From Ophioderma brevispina (lineage: Eukaryota; Echinodermata; Ophiuroidea; Amphilepidida; Ophiodermatidae), in contig JAMKCH010011795.1 of the NCBI GenBank assembly GCA_023653785.1, positions 1-64,000 on the forward strand: 64,000 bases of DNA, read 5' to 3'. This document shows, one piece after another, positions 46,820 through 59,034 of this stretch. Made by a program: the position numbers and the translations under genes. The first letter of the stretch is position 1; the number at the start of each line of letters is the position of its first letter. The notes under the pieces were generated by a model. It ran no database searches and was not told the origin of the DNA. It saw nothing but the letters and a program-made list of their open reading frames with translations.

Positions 46820-47470
46820 AGAAGACTTGCCATTGATAATCGGATGACGTTCTGGTATAAGGCAAAGGGCTTTCATTCGTTCCACTTCAATCACACATTG
46901 ACACGTTACGTTAACCTACCGCGACTTGCCCGACTGACTTGACCAATTTGAAAATTACAACGGCAACCTTCGACATGGACTCCTCCAACTGGTAAGATAC
47001 GCATCCTCCCGAGTAAGTCATCGACAAGTCTTCCATGATATTAACCACTTCTTTTCATCATGACAGAAACATAGAGCCAATAACCTCACTCCGGGAGAGC
47101 GGAGTACTCTTCGATCCATTCATCAGAATGATAAGATCGTGGTGAAAGCGCTGACACGGTGGTGCTATTATTGTGTGGGCGAAAGACTTGTACGTCGCTG
47201 AAGCCATACGTCAACTCAGCGACTCTTCCACCTATCAGGTACTCCAGAAAGAGACTTTAACCGACTCTCATCTCACCACCTCTCATCAAAACAACTGTCT
47301 ACGATCTTATTCTAAGGTTAACTCCCTCCTACGTCAGAGTCTTAATCAATTCATCTCCCCGCATCAGGTTCCTTCTACAGTTACCTAAGCTTCACCAGGA
47401 AAGTACTTACTACTCCGGACGGCCTATAATATCCTCTCATGATGTCCCACAGTTCCACCAATTCCAGCAT
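46820..47470 (+). pseudogene. Penelope-like RT, N-terminal part (copy 2)
   Basis: Equivalent of 40900-41595, better preserved around 47170-47250: VWAKDLYVAEAIRQLSDSST then YQVLQKETLT, which gives the RQLSD block missing from copy 1. Frameshifts separate the WTPP, GERR and GRPI blocks. Confidence 0.72.
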
Positions 47471-48727
47471 ATCCAATCTCATTGTTCATTATGACGGAGT
47501 TACCAAACAACTGCTGAATCTAAATCCATCACAGCTAAGCGGCCGGATGAGTTAGCCGACCAAAACTGCTCAGAACCGTCGTTGAAGAGAATCACTCACT
47601 CCTGCTTTAACATTTTTGTTCCAACAATCCATAACTCCGTTTTTTTGGTACCTACCCAGTGGAGACAAGCCACGGTGACTTGCATATACAAGAAGGGAAC
47701 AAAGTCAGACCCAGCGAATTATAGACCTATTTTGCTTACCTTTATCTGTGCAAGGTCCTTCGCTTTACCTGTATACTGCTGCAAGGTCCAAAGCACATTG
47801 TTTTAAGACATATGGCAAAACATCTTAGTCTGCATAATATTCTTATTGATTCACAACATGGTTTCAGATGAGGTGTCAACGTCACAATTAATTTCATCAG
47901 TGCATGACTGGGCTACAACTTGAAAACCTGGTCAGGCCAGATGTAATTCTGCTCGATTTCAGCAAAGCTTTGACAGGTTTCCCACCACACTTGTCGTCTA
48001 AGCTTGAGTACTATGGGAATTCGGGGACCTACTCCAACTGGATCACTCATTCCTTGGCGACATAAAACAGGCAGTTTTAGTCAGGGGCATCTTCCTTTCT
48101 CATTGGTAGAACGTCACAGTCAGGGGTACCACACAGGGTCGGTCCTGGGACCCAGCTTTTATTTTTTGCTGTACATTAACGATATTCGTGTTAACATCCG
48201 ATCAACCATTCGTCTTTTTCGCTGACGGCAGTATTGTCTACAGGCAGATAAACACCCACCCCATAGACGATCATCAGATTCTACAGCAAGATCTAAATTT
48301 CTCGCGGAGTGGTCTGAAAAGTGGCTTATGCACTTCACCATAGCAATTGCGTTCTAACAGCACCCCGCAAGAGATATGTCGAGCAACTTCACTACCAATA
48401 CTACACCATCTTTGGTCAGCCTTTAAATGGTCGTCATCAACAGGGCTATCGGTAGTACCACCATTGCTTAAAATCTGCGATGGAATGAGCACTGTGACAA
48501 CTCATGAAGCAAGCCACCGTAACCCTTGTTTACTGAGACGTACTTTAACACCATGTACAAAAGTCAAGGAGATCCTATGAAATCTCTGGTACGCCTCAAT
48601 TGGGTTGCATGCTGGAGGCAGGAATCCTTACACAACAACAGTAGGTCAACCGTTCGAGGCAATTTCCATCAGCGGGCACATGCACGTTCATCTTTGCTTG
48701 ATTACCGGAGAGAAACCCTTAATTTTA
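47471..48727 (+). pseudogene. CR1-like LINE RT (copy 2), frameshifted
   Basis: Here the first RT block is clear: LVPTQWRQATVTCIYKKGTK and SDPANYRPI (47640-47735). It is followed by DFSKA (~47957), [11 protein letters not shown] (48118-48160), YINDI, FADGSIVYRQI-like sequence at 48215-48260 (ADD damaged), and RAHARSSLLDYRRETL just before the inverted-repeat element. As in copy 1 the C-terminus is interrupted. Identity of the insertion point supports duplication after insertion. Confidence 0.85.
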
Positions 48728-48728
48728 A

Positions 48729-50383
48729 ATTAAAAGAAAGACGGGCCCTGGACGGCCAACCTGCTTTTATTTAAGTCTGAATTTGTCCTCAAATTTAGTG
48801 AAAGGTTCCCGAAAATTGTTTTTTCCAAGGCTATGGAACTAAATCGAGTATTTTGGGGGGGGAATAATTCTATCTTCTGGCTTTGAATTACCTGTAATGT
48901 CGTATTTTTCCAATACTGGGTGAGATTAAAAACATATAACGTTTTTGGAAAGTAGTCCTATCTTAGACCGCCTTGAAATTGATTATTTGACTAAGATTAA
49001 ACATGTGCGAATCTTGCGTAACTAAAGTTAGAATCAATCCGCATCACGGGGCCACATCGAACCCGCAACCGAGCAGAGGCCTTCCCGACTCCATCGCCGA
49101 AACCATTCTAGGGGACACCATATTTAGAGGCAGCGTATGGCAAGAGAGTCGTGGTCCAAAAAAAGCGTATGTCGCATTAGCGAACTTGTTAATTGCTGCG
49201 CATAATCTTCTCCTTCTCAGATCTTTGTGGTCCTTTGTTAATACTGATGAAGAACCCTGATAAGGAGTTCCTAAACGTACGTCTGCTAGCTGCATGCTAT
49301 GGCTTTCAATGCTAGTCAGCATGAATCAACCTTTATGGGAAACGTTAAGTAAACGTCTTTCCCGTGGCCCTTTTAACCAAGTAGGCCTTCATCCTAAAAT
49401 TGCCAGGTAATTTAGTTTCAATCACTTTTACCAATTGTTCTCTAGACAGAGGACCGATACATTTTAAATTCTTTTCACTTTCATACAATGAATTGGGAAG
49501 GATCAGAACAGCTTCGAGTATTTTGTAGGAGTTACGCCTCGCTGATATTAACCGAGTCTATTGAGTCACGATACCAGCCACATTTGTGAAACCGACGTCA
49601 CCCCTCCTTTGTTACCTAAGCATTCCGGAGAATGTTAGTCAGAGCATGAGAATGCAAAATCTTACAATACTTCAAAGATTGAGAGAGAAGAATAAGCAGT
49701 AGCGGATTCACATGTGACAATGTTTTTGCATTAAAACAGTAGTATATTGATTGACCAGTATGTGAAATGACAAACACGTGTGCATATAGATACCACTCCA
49801 AGTGATATATAGGAGGTTAATTTAAGAATAGCCAAGTTTTACATATTTAATTTCGAATTTCGTCATAGTCTCTATAGAACGACGTATTATTAATTAAAAA
49901 GGACACACTAAGATATGTAGGAAGGATATAGGCAGCACATAAAAATTTCGTAAGCGCATTACGCTATTTAGGACCCACCGACTTTCTGCCATACGCTGCT
50001 CTAACTAATGTGTCCCCATAGAATGGTTCTCGGCGATGGGAGTCGCCGGCCTTGCCCCGGTCGGGTTGATGGGCCCGTGATAGCGGATGTATTCTACTTT
50101 AGTTTACGCACATGATCCTACGCACATGTTAATCTTATTCAATAATCACTTTCAAGGTGGTTAAGATAGGACTACTTCCCAAAAAACGTTTATGTATCCA
50201 CAGTATTTGAAATACGACATTACCAGGTAATTAAGATTTTGTGGTAGAAATTATCCCCCCCAACATACTCAATTTAGTTCCTTAGCCTTGGGGAAGAAAA
50301 CATTTCTGAACTTTTTACTAAACATTTAGATCAAATTCAGCTAAAAGCAGGTGTGCCGTCCGGGCCCGTCATTTCTTTTAATT
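48729..50383. mobile_element. Long-inverted-repeat element (family B), copy 2
   Basis: ATTAAAAGAAAGACGGGCCC at 48729 and its complement at the right end (to 50383) delimit the same element as 42837-44436. Both arms and the centre are present, with many small gaps. Confidence 0.85.
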
Positions 50384-50564
50384 GTGCGTACTTGTACCCC
50401 CCGGTTGTAAGCGGTATCTCTCCGTGGTACGCAGCCATTCCGTGCGGGTTTGACGGGGAAGCAGGGACGGATGTATTGACACATGCTCCTTAACGGACTA
50501 TGGATAGTCAATCCTCGTTGATAGTTTGATATTTGATTCTCTTTATAAACTCTTTATCCACTTT

Positions 50565-50721
50565 GCAAACAAAGCAAACCAAAGATTTTTGTTATATGAT
50601 TACATATATACCTAAGAGCAGGTAAATAAGCAACCAGTGGAGTTCTTATATACATGTATTTATATAGTATATACCTAAGAGGCAGGTATAACAAAGCAAA
50701 CCAGTAGAGTTGTTTATGTAA
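50565..50721 (+). repeat. ~61 bp tandem array (copy 2)
   Basis: About 2.5 units containing AAAGCAAACCA, ATATATACCTAAGAG and GCAGGTATAACAAAG. The array is followed directly by the SGNH-type LINE and resumes beyond it at 56895. Confidence 0.75.
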
Positions 50722-51889
50722 TCTTCACATCACACCAGTCGATACGTACGTGTTTTCGCTCTGCTCCGAGTTTCATCGATCCATCGACCTTATCACAAAT
50801 CTTATTTATAACAAACGCAGCTTTATACGGCGCGGCGGGATTTATATTTATATTTCCCTGCTGTGTACGATATTTCTTCACATTGACTGGATTTAATTTG
50901 ATTTATACATATGGAAACACATGTAATGACTGTCGTATGAAGAAGTCTGTGTGCCTTTGTGTCAAGGAGACTATGCTATGCCATGAATGTAAAATGAAAC
51001 GCTGGCCTGCTTTTTAAACCATCTATCAACAAGGACAACACGCTGCAATCGTCTGGAACTTAACGATCATTGGAGGACGCGATGAACGCTGTGAAATCGA
51101 AACAACGGATCCAGCCATACAAGAACAGAACCATGAACAACTCAAAAACTATTATCCAAATGCTGCGCAAGATGACTATCCCGAGTGCGTTTGCCTCCAT
51201 TTTGGCAATGGATCAGGAACCCAACAGCTACGCTAACGCAGTGTGTCTCTATTGCCAGTGAATCTAAAGGAACTTTGCGTAAACGTGAACTTTCTTTTCC
51301 TCCATCCTCATCATCTTTGCTGACCTCCGTTGACCCCTTTGAGACCTACACCTTGATCCCTTCCCTGTTGTGCCCGTTACATTCCTGTCCCGCGGGTTTC
51401 CTCTTTTTACCAGTCCTGTACCCGCGGCTCTATCACAACTGTTAGTGAGCGCAGCAGAATCCCGTGTACTGTGAATGCCAATAATTCACATGGAAGGTGG
51501 TAAAACGATGAGTGTAGTTTGTGTCAACTGCTCTTCACGTGCCTGTGTCGGAATCCGAGCGCAGCTAAACCAGTTTCCCTGGATTTGTCCTTAACATGGC
51601 ACCTGCAGAAACATCCCAAGCTTATGCTTATCTTAGACCTGTATCAATCTACAAAGAGAAATACAGACTTGAAAACAACTGTAAAAGACCAAGCTGAATC
51701 GCTACAGTACTTTTGCAAACCACCGTATCCGACCTGTCAGCTAAACTCCTAGGCTAAACCCTGCTCCAGTACCACGGCCCATCCCCGCCCAGACCCCCAA
51801 CCCCCGATCGCCTGCGCTCTTCCAGCTCCAAGCCGCTTAAATGATGCCGTAACCTCGGGTCACAATCACCTAACACTAACGCTACACCG

Positions 51890-52290
51890 CTAGCAAGTCT
51901 ACTAATCGGCGGATAGTATGCTAAGAGACTTTAATGACGCGGACTGCACGACCCAAAATAAGTGTGTTAGTGTTGCAAAAGTGCGCACAAACATCAAAAG
52001 CTAAAGGAAAACAAGAGTTGAAAACGTTGGAACTGTCATTTTACATGTAGGCAACCAGATTGTTGTGTCTAAACCACCGAAGAAAGCATAAGCGACATAC
52101 AACGAATGAATTAGGACATACAGAAGGGCTCCAAACACTCGGCGATTGTTTTTCATCGGTCTGCCCGCGTTTTGATTATGATTGTAGTCATCAAACGAAG
52201 CGGACATATGAATTCGCATAATACAAAATCAAATGGCTGTGAAAAAAGGGTGCATATTTGTCGATAATGACAGTAACTTTAGACTTCAAG
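51890..52290 (+). pseudogene. LINE ORF1 SGNH/GDSL hydrolase-like domain
   Basis: Around 51905 the reading SLLIGG/ADSMLRDFNDAD matches SGNH block I (GDSML expected, here one base off). At ~52021 NVGTVI..HVGNQIVVSKPP and KKAISDIQRM match the block with consensus HVGTND. Near 52150 AIVF and SVCPRFD, and near 52250 GCIFVDNDSNFRLQDK, match the middle strands (consensus IVFSS..PR, FVDN...F). Such lipase/esterase-like domains occur in ORF1 of CR1-type and some other LINEs. Their role is unclear, perhaps RNP or membrane association. The final DG.HL catalytic block is not evident. Confidence 0.62.
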
Positions 52291-53064
52291 ACAAATCAGC
52301 CACGTGTCTCTCCTTACCAGTCGTGTGCCTTCCAATTAAATAGAACTGTGCACAAGGCGTTTGCTTACAAAATATCAACGACGCGCACCCAATCATCAGA
52401 CTAAGAAGAGTCAACGGTCATGAACGATAAGAAGCTTTACCGACCAGATCCCCGCCCATATGATGATCATTGGCAACCCGCTCGCCCCGCGCACTTCAAC
52501 CGTAAAAACAAACTGGGTTTCGCCCGTGCCAATGCAATTCAGGTCATACGTATGGCCGCTTTCATCGCAAACAGACGGCACGGGTGTTTCTCTTCTGTGG
52601 TGTATCAAAATCATGTCGCCAAGAACTGCTTCCCTGGTGGACATATCACTTGGAACATTTGCCATCGCGGTAGACTAAGGCCATATAGTTCTACCATCCA
52701 GTTGCTGATTATCACAGTCACACGAGGGACTGAGAAGCTGGCCAAGTGCGTGCCGGCACCGGAGTAGGCCTACAAATTGTTGGCCTTCTAACTGGACTTG
52801 CGATGACATGAACATTTACACTGTATTAGTTTACGAACTGGAGTTTCAAATAATTATGTTGATGTTTCTTGTTGTTAATAATACATGATGTCAATCCAAT
52901 GCCATAATGTTAATAATATGTATCATAACTCAAATGCTAATTATAGTAATATCAATATAAACAAATCTACTTGTACGAAGGTTGTGGAGTAGACGAAAAT
53001 TCGTCGTGTAAAAACCACAATACAAGTTCCTTGTAATATTGCTTTTAACAATGTTAATCGTATA

Positions 53065-53775
53065 ATACAAAGGTCTACGAAGTGCAAGCACGTAATGACC
53101 AAATTCTAGATGTTTTGGGTGTCGCTGAGACCTTTTTGAAAGGCGAAAGATTATGTCAACATACGGCTTAATGTTGGTAAAATAAGCCAGCAAGGGTGGG
53201 GGTGGGTGTTGGCTTTTCTTGTATCCGATAATATCACTATTACTGATGATAATCTTGTAATTCCAAGTCCGACACTCTGAGAGGTTGTGGATCAAAATCA
53301 AAATTGCAATGTGTTATTTACCGGCGTAGCGTAATTTTCCTGTCCGGTTCAAGGTAACCGACCCGATTATGTTTAGGTGATTAATACAACCAGTTTGCTG
53401 GCAGATATCATTCAAGCGAAAATAGTAGCGGAGGATTCTGACCCTCACATTCCCCCCCTTTTTTTTTTTTTTTTTTAATTGTAAAAAAAATGGTGATTTT
53501 AATGGGATAATTGGTGATACGATTTTTGGTGGGACCCTGTTTCGAAATAGCAATGGCGAGCTCCTTTTGAATTTTGCCGATGATGCTCGATTAATTATAA
53601 ATAATTGTACCCGCAAATGCAAGGGTCAAAATTACATTGTTTAAGGCACCCACATTCCTCGTGCATTGATTATTTTCTATCGTCTGACAAACTGAAAATT
53701 GTATCAGTGAAAATATTGTCGTGAGGAAACGCAAGTTTAACATTGGTAGCGATCACAATGTTCTTATTACTAGGC
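53065..53775 (+). pseudogene. LINE AP-endonuclease domain
   Basis: Blocks across frames: LDVLGVAETFLKGE (53085), then GGVGF-like sequence, FTGVA-like (53320), ADIIQAKIVAEDSDPH (53400-53445), DFNG.IGDTIFGGT(L)FRNSN with GELLLNFADDA (53500-53590), IINNCTRKCKGQ, SCIDYFLSSDKLKIVSVKI (53655-53710), GSDHNV (53745). This is the exonuclease-endonuclease-phosphatase fold with its GDFN, ID and SDH catalytic motifs. A T18 run at 53458-53475 interrupts the reading just before GDFN. Confidence 0.8.
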
Positions 53776-54639
53776 TTTATTCAATTGGTAAAGGAGTCAA
53801 AGTGGTATACAAAACCATCTATAAACCTGGAATATTCAAAAGATCAAGACTGGCAGTATATCAAAAGCCTTCAGATCGTTTCAGTAATTGAAACCCCGGA
53901 TGCTTTAATGAGCTCATTCTCTCTGGGCCCAATTGGAAAGATAACCTTCTGTCCGGTTTGCTTCAGATGTATGGGTTTTTCAAAGAAAATTCTAAGAATC
54001 AAAAACATTGGTGGTGCAGTTCTATTGATGAAGCAATAAAGGACAGGAACCAGGCTTGTAGGGAACATCGTAAGTGGTCTAAGCATGATATCTCAAACAA
54101 TGAGAGGGGCGCGAACGCATTAGGGCGGATTATAAAATAAGAAGCATCGTGGTAACGACTCCTTCTTCAGTCAAAAATTCTCACTTGAGGTATGAAGAGT
54201 GTGAAGATGCAAATGCAGGCGGCCCTCTTGTCGGGATTTTGGAGGAGCTTAAGGGTTCTAAAAGAAGGATTATCCTTGTTCAATAAAGCTTCAATTCAGA
54301 CAACACTGTTACTGATAGGACTAAAAGGAACAAACAATTAATGCCATATTGCATACACTGGGGATAGATGACCTTGCTTTGAATGAGAGTATCACACACG
54401 TTAAAGATTCTATCGCAAAATTGAAGGGGGTACACCATGTGGACTTAGATATGGGGTAATCACGGTAAACATGTTAAATGATGTTGATATTTTCTATAGA
54501 TGTTGTTAAATGCGCGATCGCTGATATGCTAAAATAATAAGTCACCATGACTGACATGATTACGACGAGCGTTCTCCTCAAAAATGGTGGTATTGGTTTG
54601 CACCTCATTCCATAAACTTTTCATAGGCTTCTGACTTTC

Positions 54640-55520
54640 GAAGAACGCCAGCCTGAGTGGAATCAGGGTATTGTTATTCCGATCTATAAAAAGGGTAACA
54701 AACGATTTAAATAATTATAGGGGCATCACCGACGTCATGTGTTTCAAAATTTTAACCGTATTCTTTCAAATGTATATCCACCTTTGTCGAGGACAATAAC
54801 ATTCTTTCAGAAATACAGGGAGGGTTTAGAAAAGATCACAGATGCGAGGATCATATTTTCACTTTGAAGATCTTGCTTCCATTAGGCTTCTGAGGAAGAA
54901 CCCACGTACATGGCCTTCCTGGATTTCAGAAAGGCTTTCGATACTGTTTGGAGGGAGGGTCTTTATTATCTGTCGCATGGAATGTTGGTATTAGTGGTAG
55001 AATTTGGAATTTCAACCCTTAAAAATTAAAAATGTTCCACTGTAATGTCAATTTTGTGATATTGTACTGATTATTTTGATATCGAAGAAGGCGTCAAACA
55101 GGGTTGTGTTTTGTCCCAATTTTATTTTGCCTTTAATAACTGAATTTTCTAAAATGCTTGATCAGCATGATGTGGGGGTGTTCGTATTCTGGATGGTAAT
55201 ATTAGTGCCACTCTTTTGGCCGATGACGTTGTTCTTATTGCTGAAAGCGCAAATGATTTACAGCGTATGCTCGATATCGCTACAGAATTCTCGCAAAAAT
55301 GGAGACTTAACTTCAACGCACGACAAATCTATGTCCTTATATTACCGGAAAAGGGGTTCATACTACAAAATGTGGAAGCTTGGCATAAACACATTACTGA
55401 AGTGGGACACTTATACATATCTTGGCGTTCAGATCAAACAAATTTATCTGATCACTCCCAATTATCAGAGGTCATTAAAAAGGGCCATCGTCGATTGTTT
55501 ACACAGTCCGTTTATTGATG
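54640..55520 (+). pseudogene. LINE reverse transcriptase (L1/RTE-like type)
   Basis: RT motif order: PEWNQGIVIPIYKKGNK (54650-54705), NNYRGIT (~54712), then TYMAFLDFRKAFDTVWREGL (54905-54965) with the first catalytic Asp, EEGVKQGCVLS (55085-55115), LADDVVLIAESANDLQRML (55216-55270) with the intact ADD pair, and SQKWRLNFNA. The VKQGCVLSP type motif separates it from the CR1-like VPQGSVLGP elements nearby. The ADD region is preserved in the 55216-55518 frame; other segments are frameshifted. Degraded C-terminal sequence continues to about 56350. Confidence 0.82.
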
Positions 55521-56894
55521 GTCAAGATGACTTTAATAAGTCTACTACGGCGCTATTTGTGGAATCTTTGGCACTGCTCCGTCTATCAATTACGCATGGC
55601 GCGTTCTCATTACAGTGATAATGATTATAAGCGACTTGATAAACTTCAACTACACATGGCCCAGTCAGTCTAAAAGCCCCCGCGCAATACGCCAGTGCGG
55701 CCTTTCTTGGGACCTTTGTTGGAATGATTTTAAAAGTATGGCATGACAAATACTAAGGATAAATTATCTTTCCCGTTTACTTACCATGGACTTCTGTAGA
55801 TGGCCCAAGCTGTTTATTTAAAACGCTATGTTTATTGTTTTAATACGAGTCAATTAAGCTGGACGTGGCTTTCAATCAATCAATAAACTGCTTACAGACA
55901 AAGGTATGGTTACATTTTTTCATGCAGTCAGCAACGAATAACCGATGGGTGGGTACTTTCAAACAGTTCCACAATCAACAACCGTATTATACTTGGTATG
56001 AGGTGCTTGTAAGAATCCTGTCTGAGTATTCATTGTTTTCAAGAAAATCCCCCACTTAGAAAGATAAACCTTCTTACTAGTCCAGGATTTCCTTGGCGCA
56101 GCTTTAAAATTTTAAGGCGCGCTCCAATGTACTTCCTCTTCATAGAAAATTAAGTTCTTGGGCACTAATTTATCAGGTATCTGCCCGCTTGGTAAACGAT
56201 GTGTGGAGATATTCTTCATTTTATGTTTTTAAGTGCAACAGCCTCGAAGGTGATCGTACGTACAATCTTGGCATCCTTAAGCCAAAACTGTTTTGAATGC
56301 ATTTGCCCTCGTTTTGGGACTTTTTCACTCTCTTGTGTCCCACCCTCAACTCAGATTACATTGGGTAAGTAACGTGTCGGATTGTATGCCCCTTTATTCC
56401 TAGGGCTCACCTTATCCTCCTTGATGATATTTGATAAATTTTGTAAGTCGTATTTGAAGAAACTCGCATGGTCAACCTTAGATCCGTATCATGATGTAAC
56501 TGTTATGTAGCCTCTGTCACTGCATTTATTTACAATATAGCCAAAGAGTCATTTTAATCATGCCCAATTGCGATTTGCTTTCGTACGCTCAGGCGCCAAT
56601 CCCAAGCGGATGTTTGAGGCAAATCATGAGTTTGCACTCCATAGGCTTGGTTACCCTTACTTTTCTAGTCAGGGAGATTGACGCCTGACGCGTTGTATTG
56701 CTCTCCATGGGTGTGATTTTCTTGACGCACATGCATTGTCTCCTTCCTGTATATATTTTTTGTATAAATTTCTTGTATGTCATTTCTTTGTATGTTGGAT
56801 GCACCACCCGGTTAGGTTATTGCCGCTGTTTTGAAGGTTATCCAATAAAATACATAACAATAATAAATATTGATATATTATACCTCACAGCAGT

Positions 56895-56985
56895 ATAACA
56901 AATATGTTTACTTTTCACAAAGCAACCAGCCGTGTTGTTTTATTTACATAAACCAATGGCAGGTATACTAAGAATCATGTTTTTA
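56895..56985 (+). repeat. ~61 bp repeat, piece beyond the LINE
   Basis: GCAGTATAACAAA, TTCACAAAGCAACCAGC and CAATGGCAGGTATACTAAGA match the arrays at 44611-44765 and 50565-50721. Confidence 0.6.
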
Positions 56986-57892
56986 GAAGACAAAGGAAGG
57001 CAAAGTGAACCAACCTTATTTACATATGATAACAATTTAGAATGGCTATTTGTCACTATACGACCACACAAAATGTGCTATGAGAATTCGTGATGGTTAC
57101 TTATTGTTCCCGTGATGGCTATTCACAGATACACAACCTTAAACAATGACTCTTTGACGACCAATCAAAGCATACTACCCACGCAACGCCAGGCGTTAAA
57201 ATGTGCTCTAAGACCGACCGGAGAGATCATCATTCACTACGGGGTTTGCGTCTTACGCGAGTTCACTCTGCAGACAAGAGATTGAAGTGATTGTATGATA
57301 CTCTTAAGGCCAAACTGGCACAAGAGTATAGTTAAATATGTATGTGACTCTCAAGGCAAAGTTGGTGGCATTAGAGTTCGGTAATTAAAGAATTGCAAGT
57401 AGTAACACAAATATGAACGGTCTAATTCCACCCAAATCACCGCATATTAGTTGGAGGAAAAGAGGGAAGTCGTTCGTATGTTTTGGAGTCAAGGGAAAAG
57501 TGAACGCGGTAGTTAGCATTTAATAGGCCTATGTAAGGTGAGTTGTAGTCGGGACCCATGTGAGCCGATATGAAAACTAAAGGCTGTGTCAGAACTACAA
57601 ATCTTCATGAACTTATGCCTCAGGAAGTACCATCCGTCAGGAAGTGAGTTTCACACCTCGGTTAGATTAAAACAACGTCTAACCGGGGCACAGGGCGGGC
57701 ATAAGGCAAATGGGCTTTTATAACGTTTTCGGGTGCTGTCCGCTCCCTCCCGAGCGTGCAAACACGCGAATTTTGGGTTTGCACTCTAAAAATGTAACAA
57801 TTCCAGTTGGCAACAAACTGAGGTATAAGTCCGTATTTGGGCCTATACTTTAATTCTAAGCATGGTTCGGGAGAGATCCTTGACCTCGCAGT
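56986..57892. other. No gene recognised
   Basis: The minus ORF 57662-57955 (97 codons) crosses into the adjacent element and shows no family motif. Confidence 0.4.
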
Positions 57893-59012
57893 GCAACTGA
57901 TGAAGAATCCTGAGAAGGAGTTCAGGAACGTATATTGCTCGCTGCTTGCATGCATTTCATGCTAGGTCAGCATGAATCAAACTTTTTAGGGAAACGTTAA
58001 GTAAACGTCTTTCCGCGCCCTTTTATCCAGTAGGCCTATATCCCTTAAATGCCCGGGAAGTTAGTTTCAATCACTTTACCAATTGTTCTCTAGACAGAGG
58101 ACAGATACATTTTAAATTCTTTTCACTTTCATCCAAGGATATGGGATGATAAGAACAGCTCCGAGTAATTTTGTAGGAGTTAATCCCTACGATGAAATAA
58201 CCGAGTAGTATAGTGAGTCACGTACCGGCCACATGGAAACCGGCGTCCCTCTCCTTTGTGTACCTAGAATTAAGGGAGAATGTATAAGTCGCTGAGAATG
58301 CAAAATCTTACAATACTACAAAGATTCGAGGAAAAAGTAGTATTCACATGTGACATCGTTTTTTGCATATTAAGAAAACAGTACATTGAATGCACAAAGC
58401 ACGTTGTGCATGTAGGATTACCAACTCCAAGGTATAGTATAGGAGATTACATTTAAGAAATAGCAAGTTTACATATTAAATTTCGATATTTCGTCATAGT
58501 CTATATAGAACGACGATATATATTAAACAAAGGACACAAAGATCTGAGAAGATTTAGCAGCACATTAAACCAATTCGCTAATGCGACATACGCTATTTAG
58601 GACCACCGACTTTCTTGCCATACGCCTGGCGCTAAATATGTGTCCCCATGAATGGTTCTCGGCGATGGGATAGCCGGCCTCTAGCCCGGTCGGGTTGGAT
58701 GCCCGTGATAGCGGATTGATTTCGAACTTTAAGTTTACGCACATGATTCTACGCACATGTTAATCTTATTCAATAATCACTTTCAAGGTGGTCTAAGATA
58801 GGCCTACTTCCAAAAAACGTTATATGTTAATCCACAGTATTTGAAAATAAGCATTTACCAGGTAAATTCAAGATAGAATTATCCCCCCAAAATTTTTTTG
58901 TTTTAAAAAGTCGTTTTTTTCAAAAAACAAATTTCTGGACCTTTTTTACTAAATTTGAGATCAAATTAAGAATATGGGCAGGTGCCGTACCAGGGCCGTC
59001 TTTCTTTTAATT
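57893..59012. mobile_element. Long-inverted-repeat element (family B), copy 3, left arm missing
   Basis: Starts in the element centre (GATGAAGAATCCTGAGAAGG, equivalent to ~43315) and continues through GAAACGTTAAGTAAACGTCT and the whole right arm to CTTTCTTTTAATT at about 59012. The left arm is absent. CR1-like LINE C-terminal sequence follows immediately, consistent with the same insertion site as copies 1 and 2. Confidence 0.82.
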
Positions 59013-59034
59013 TTACTTTTGGCTCAAGCATCAA

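Larger units (their letters stand above)
46550..50721 (+). repeat. Composite repeat unit, copy 2 (~4.17 kb)
   Basis: Direct-orientation copy of 40695-44765 with the same order and junctions. It starts CTAAATGTGCTCGTCGTCTA and ends in the ~61 bp array. By eye the two copies differ mainly by single- and double-base gaps, with fewer substitutions. The poly-G-containing spacer (44766-46549) separates them, so this is a dispersed direct duplication rather than a strict tandem. Confidence 0.88.
50870..56860 (+). mobile_element. Near full-length decayed LINE with SGNH-like ORF1, AP endonuclease and RT
   Basis: Three enzyme-like regions follow one another on the plus strand at the spacing of a complete LINE: an ORF1 with a GDSL/SGNH-like domain (51890-52290), an AP endonuclease (53065-53775) and an RT (54640-55520). 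The end AATAAAATACATAACAATAA near 56845 looks like a 3' tail. Frames 50900-51020 include CNDCRMKKSVCLC and LCHEC, a possible zinc finger of ORF1, and 51519-51752 has a coiled-coil-like stretch (TVKDQAESLQYF). The ~61 bp array on both sides suggests insertion into it. Many frameshifts, so no protein is intact. Confidence 0.78.

Noticed and set aside
52420..52767. 115-codon plus ORF with a 84-codon antisense partner
   Set aside because: Falls between the ORF1 and endonuclease regions of a decayed LINE in a different frame from the recognisable blocks; not an independent gene.
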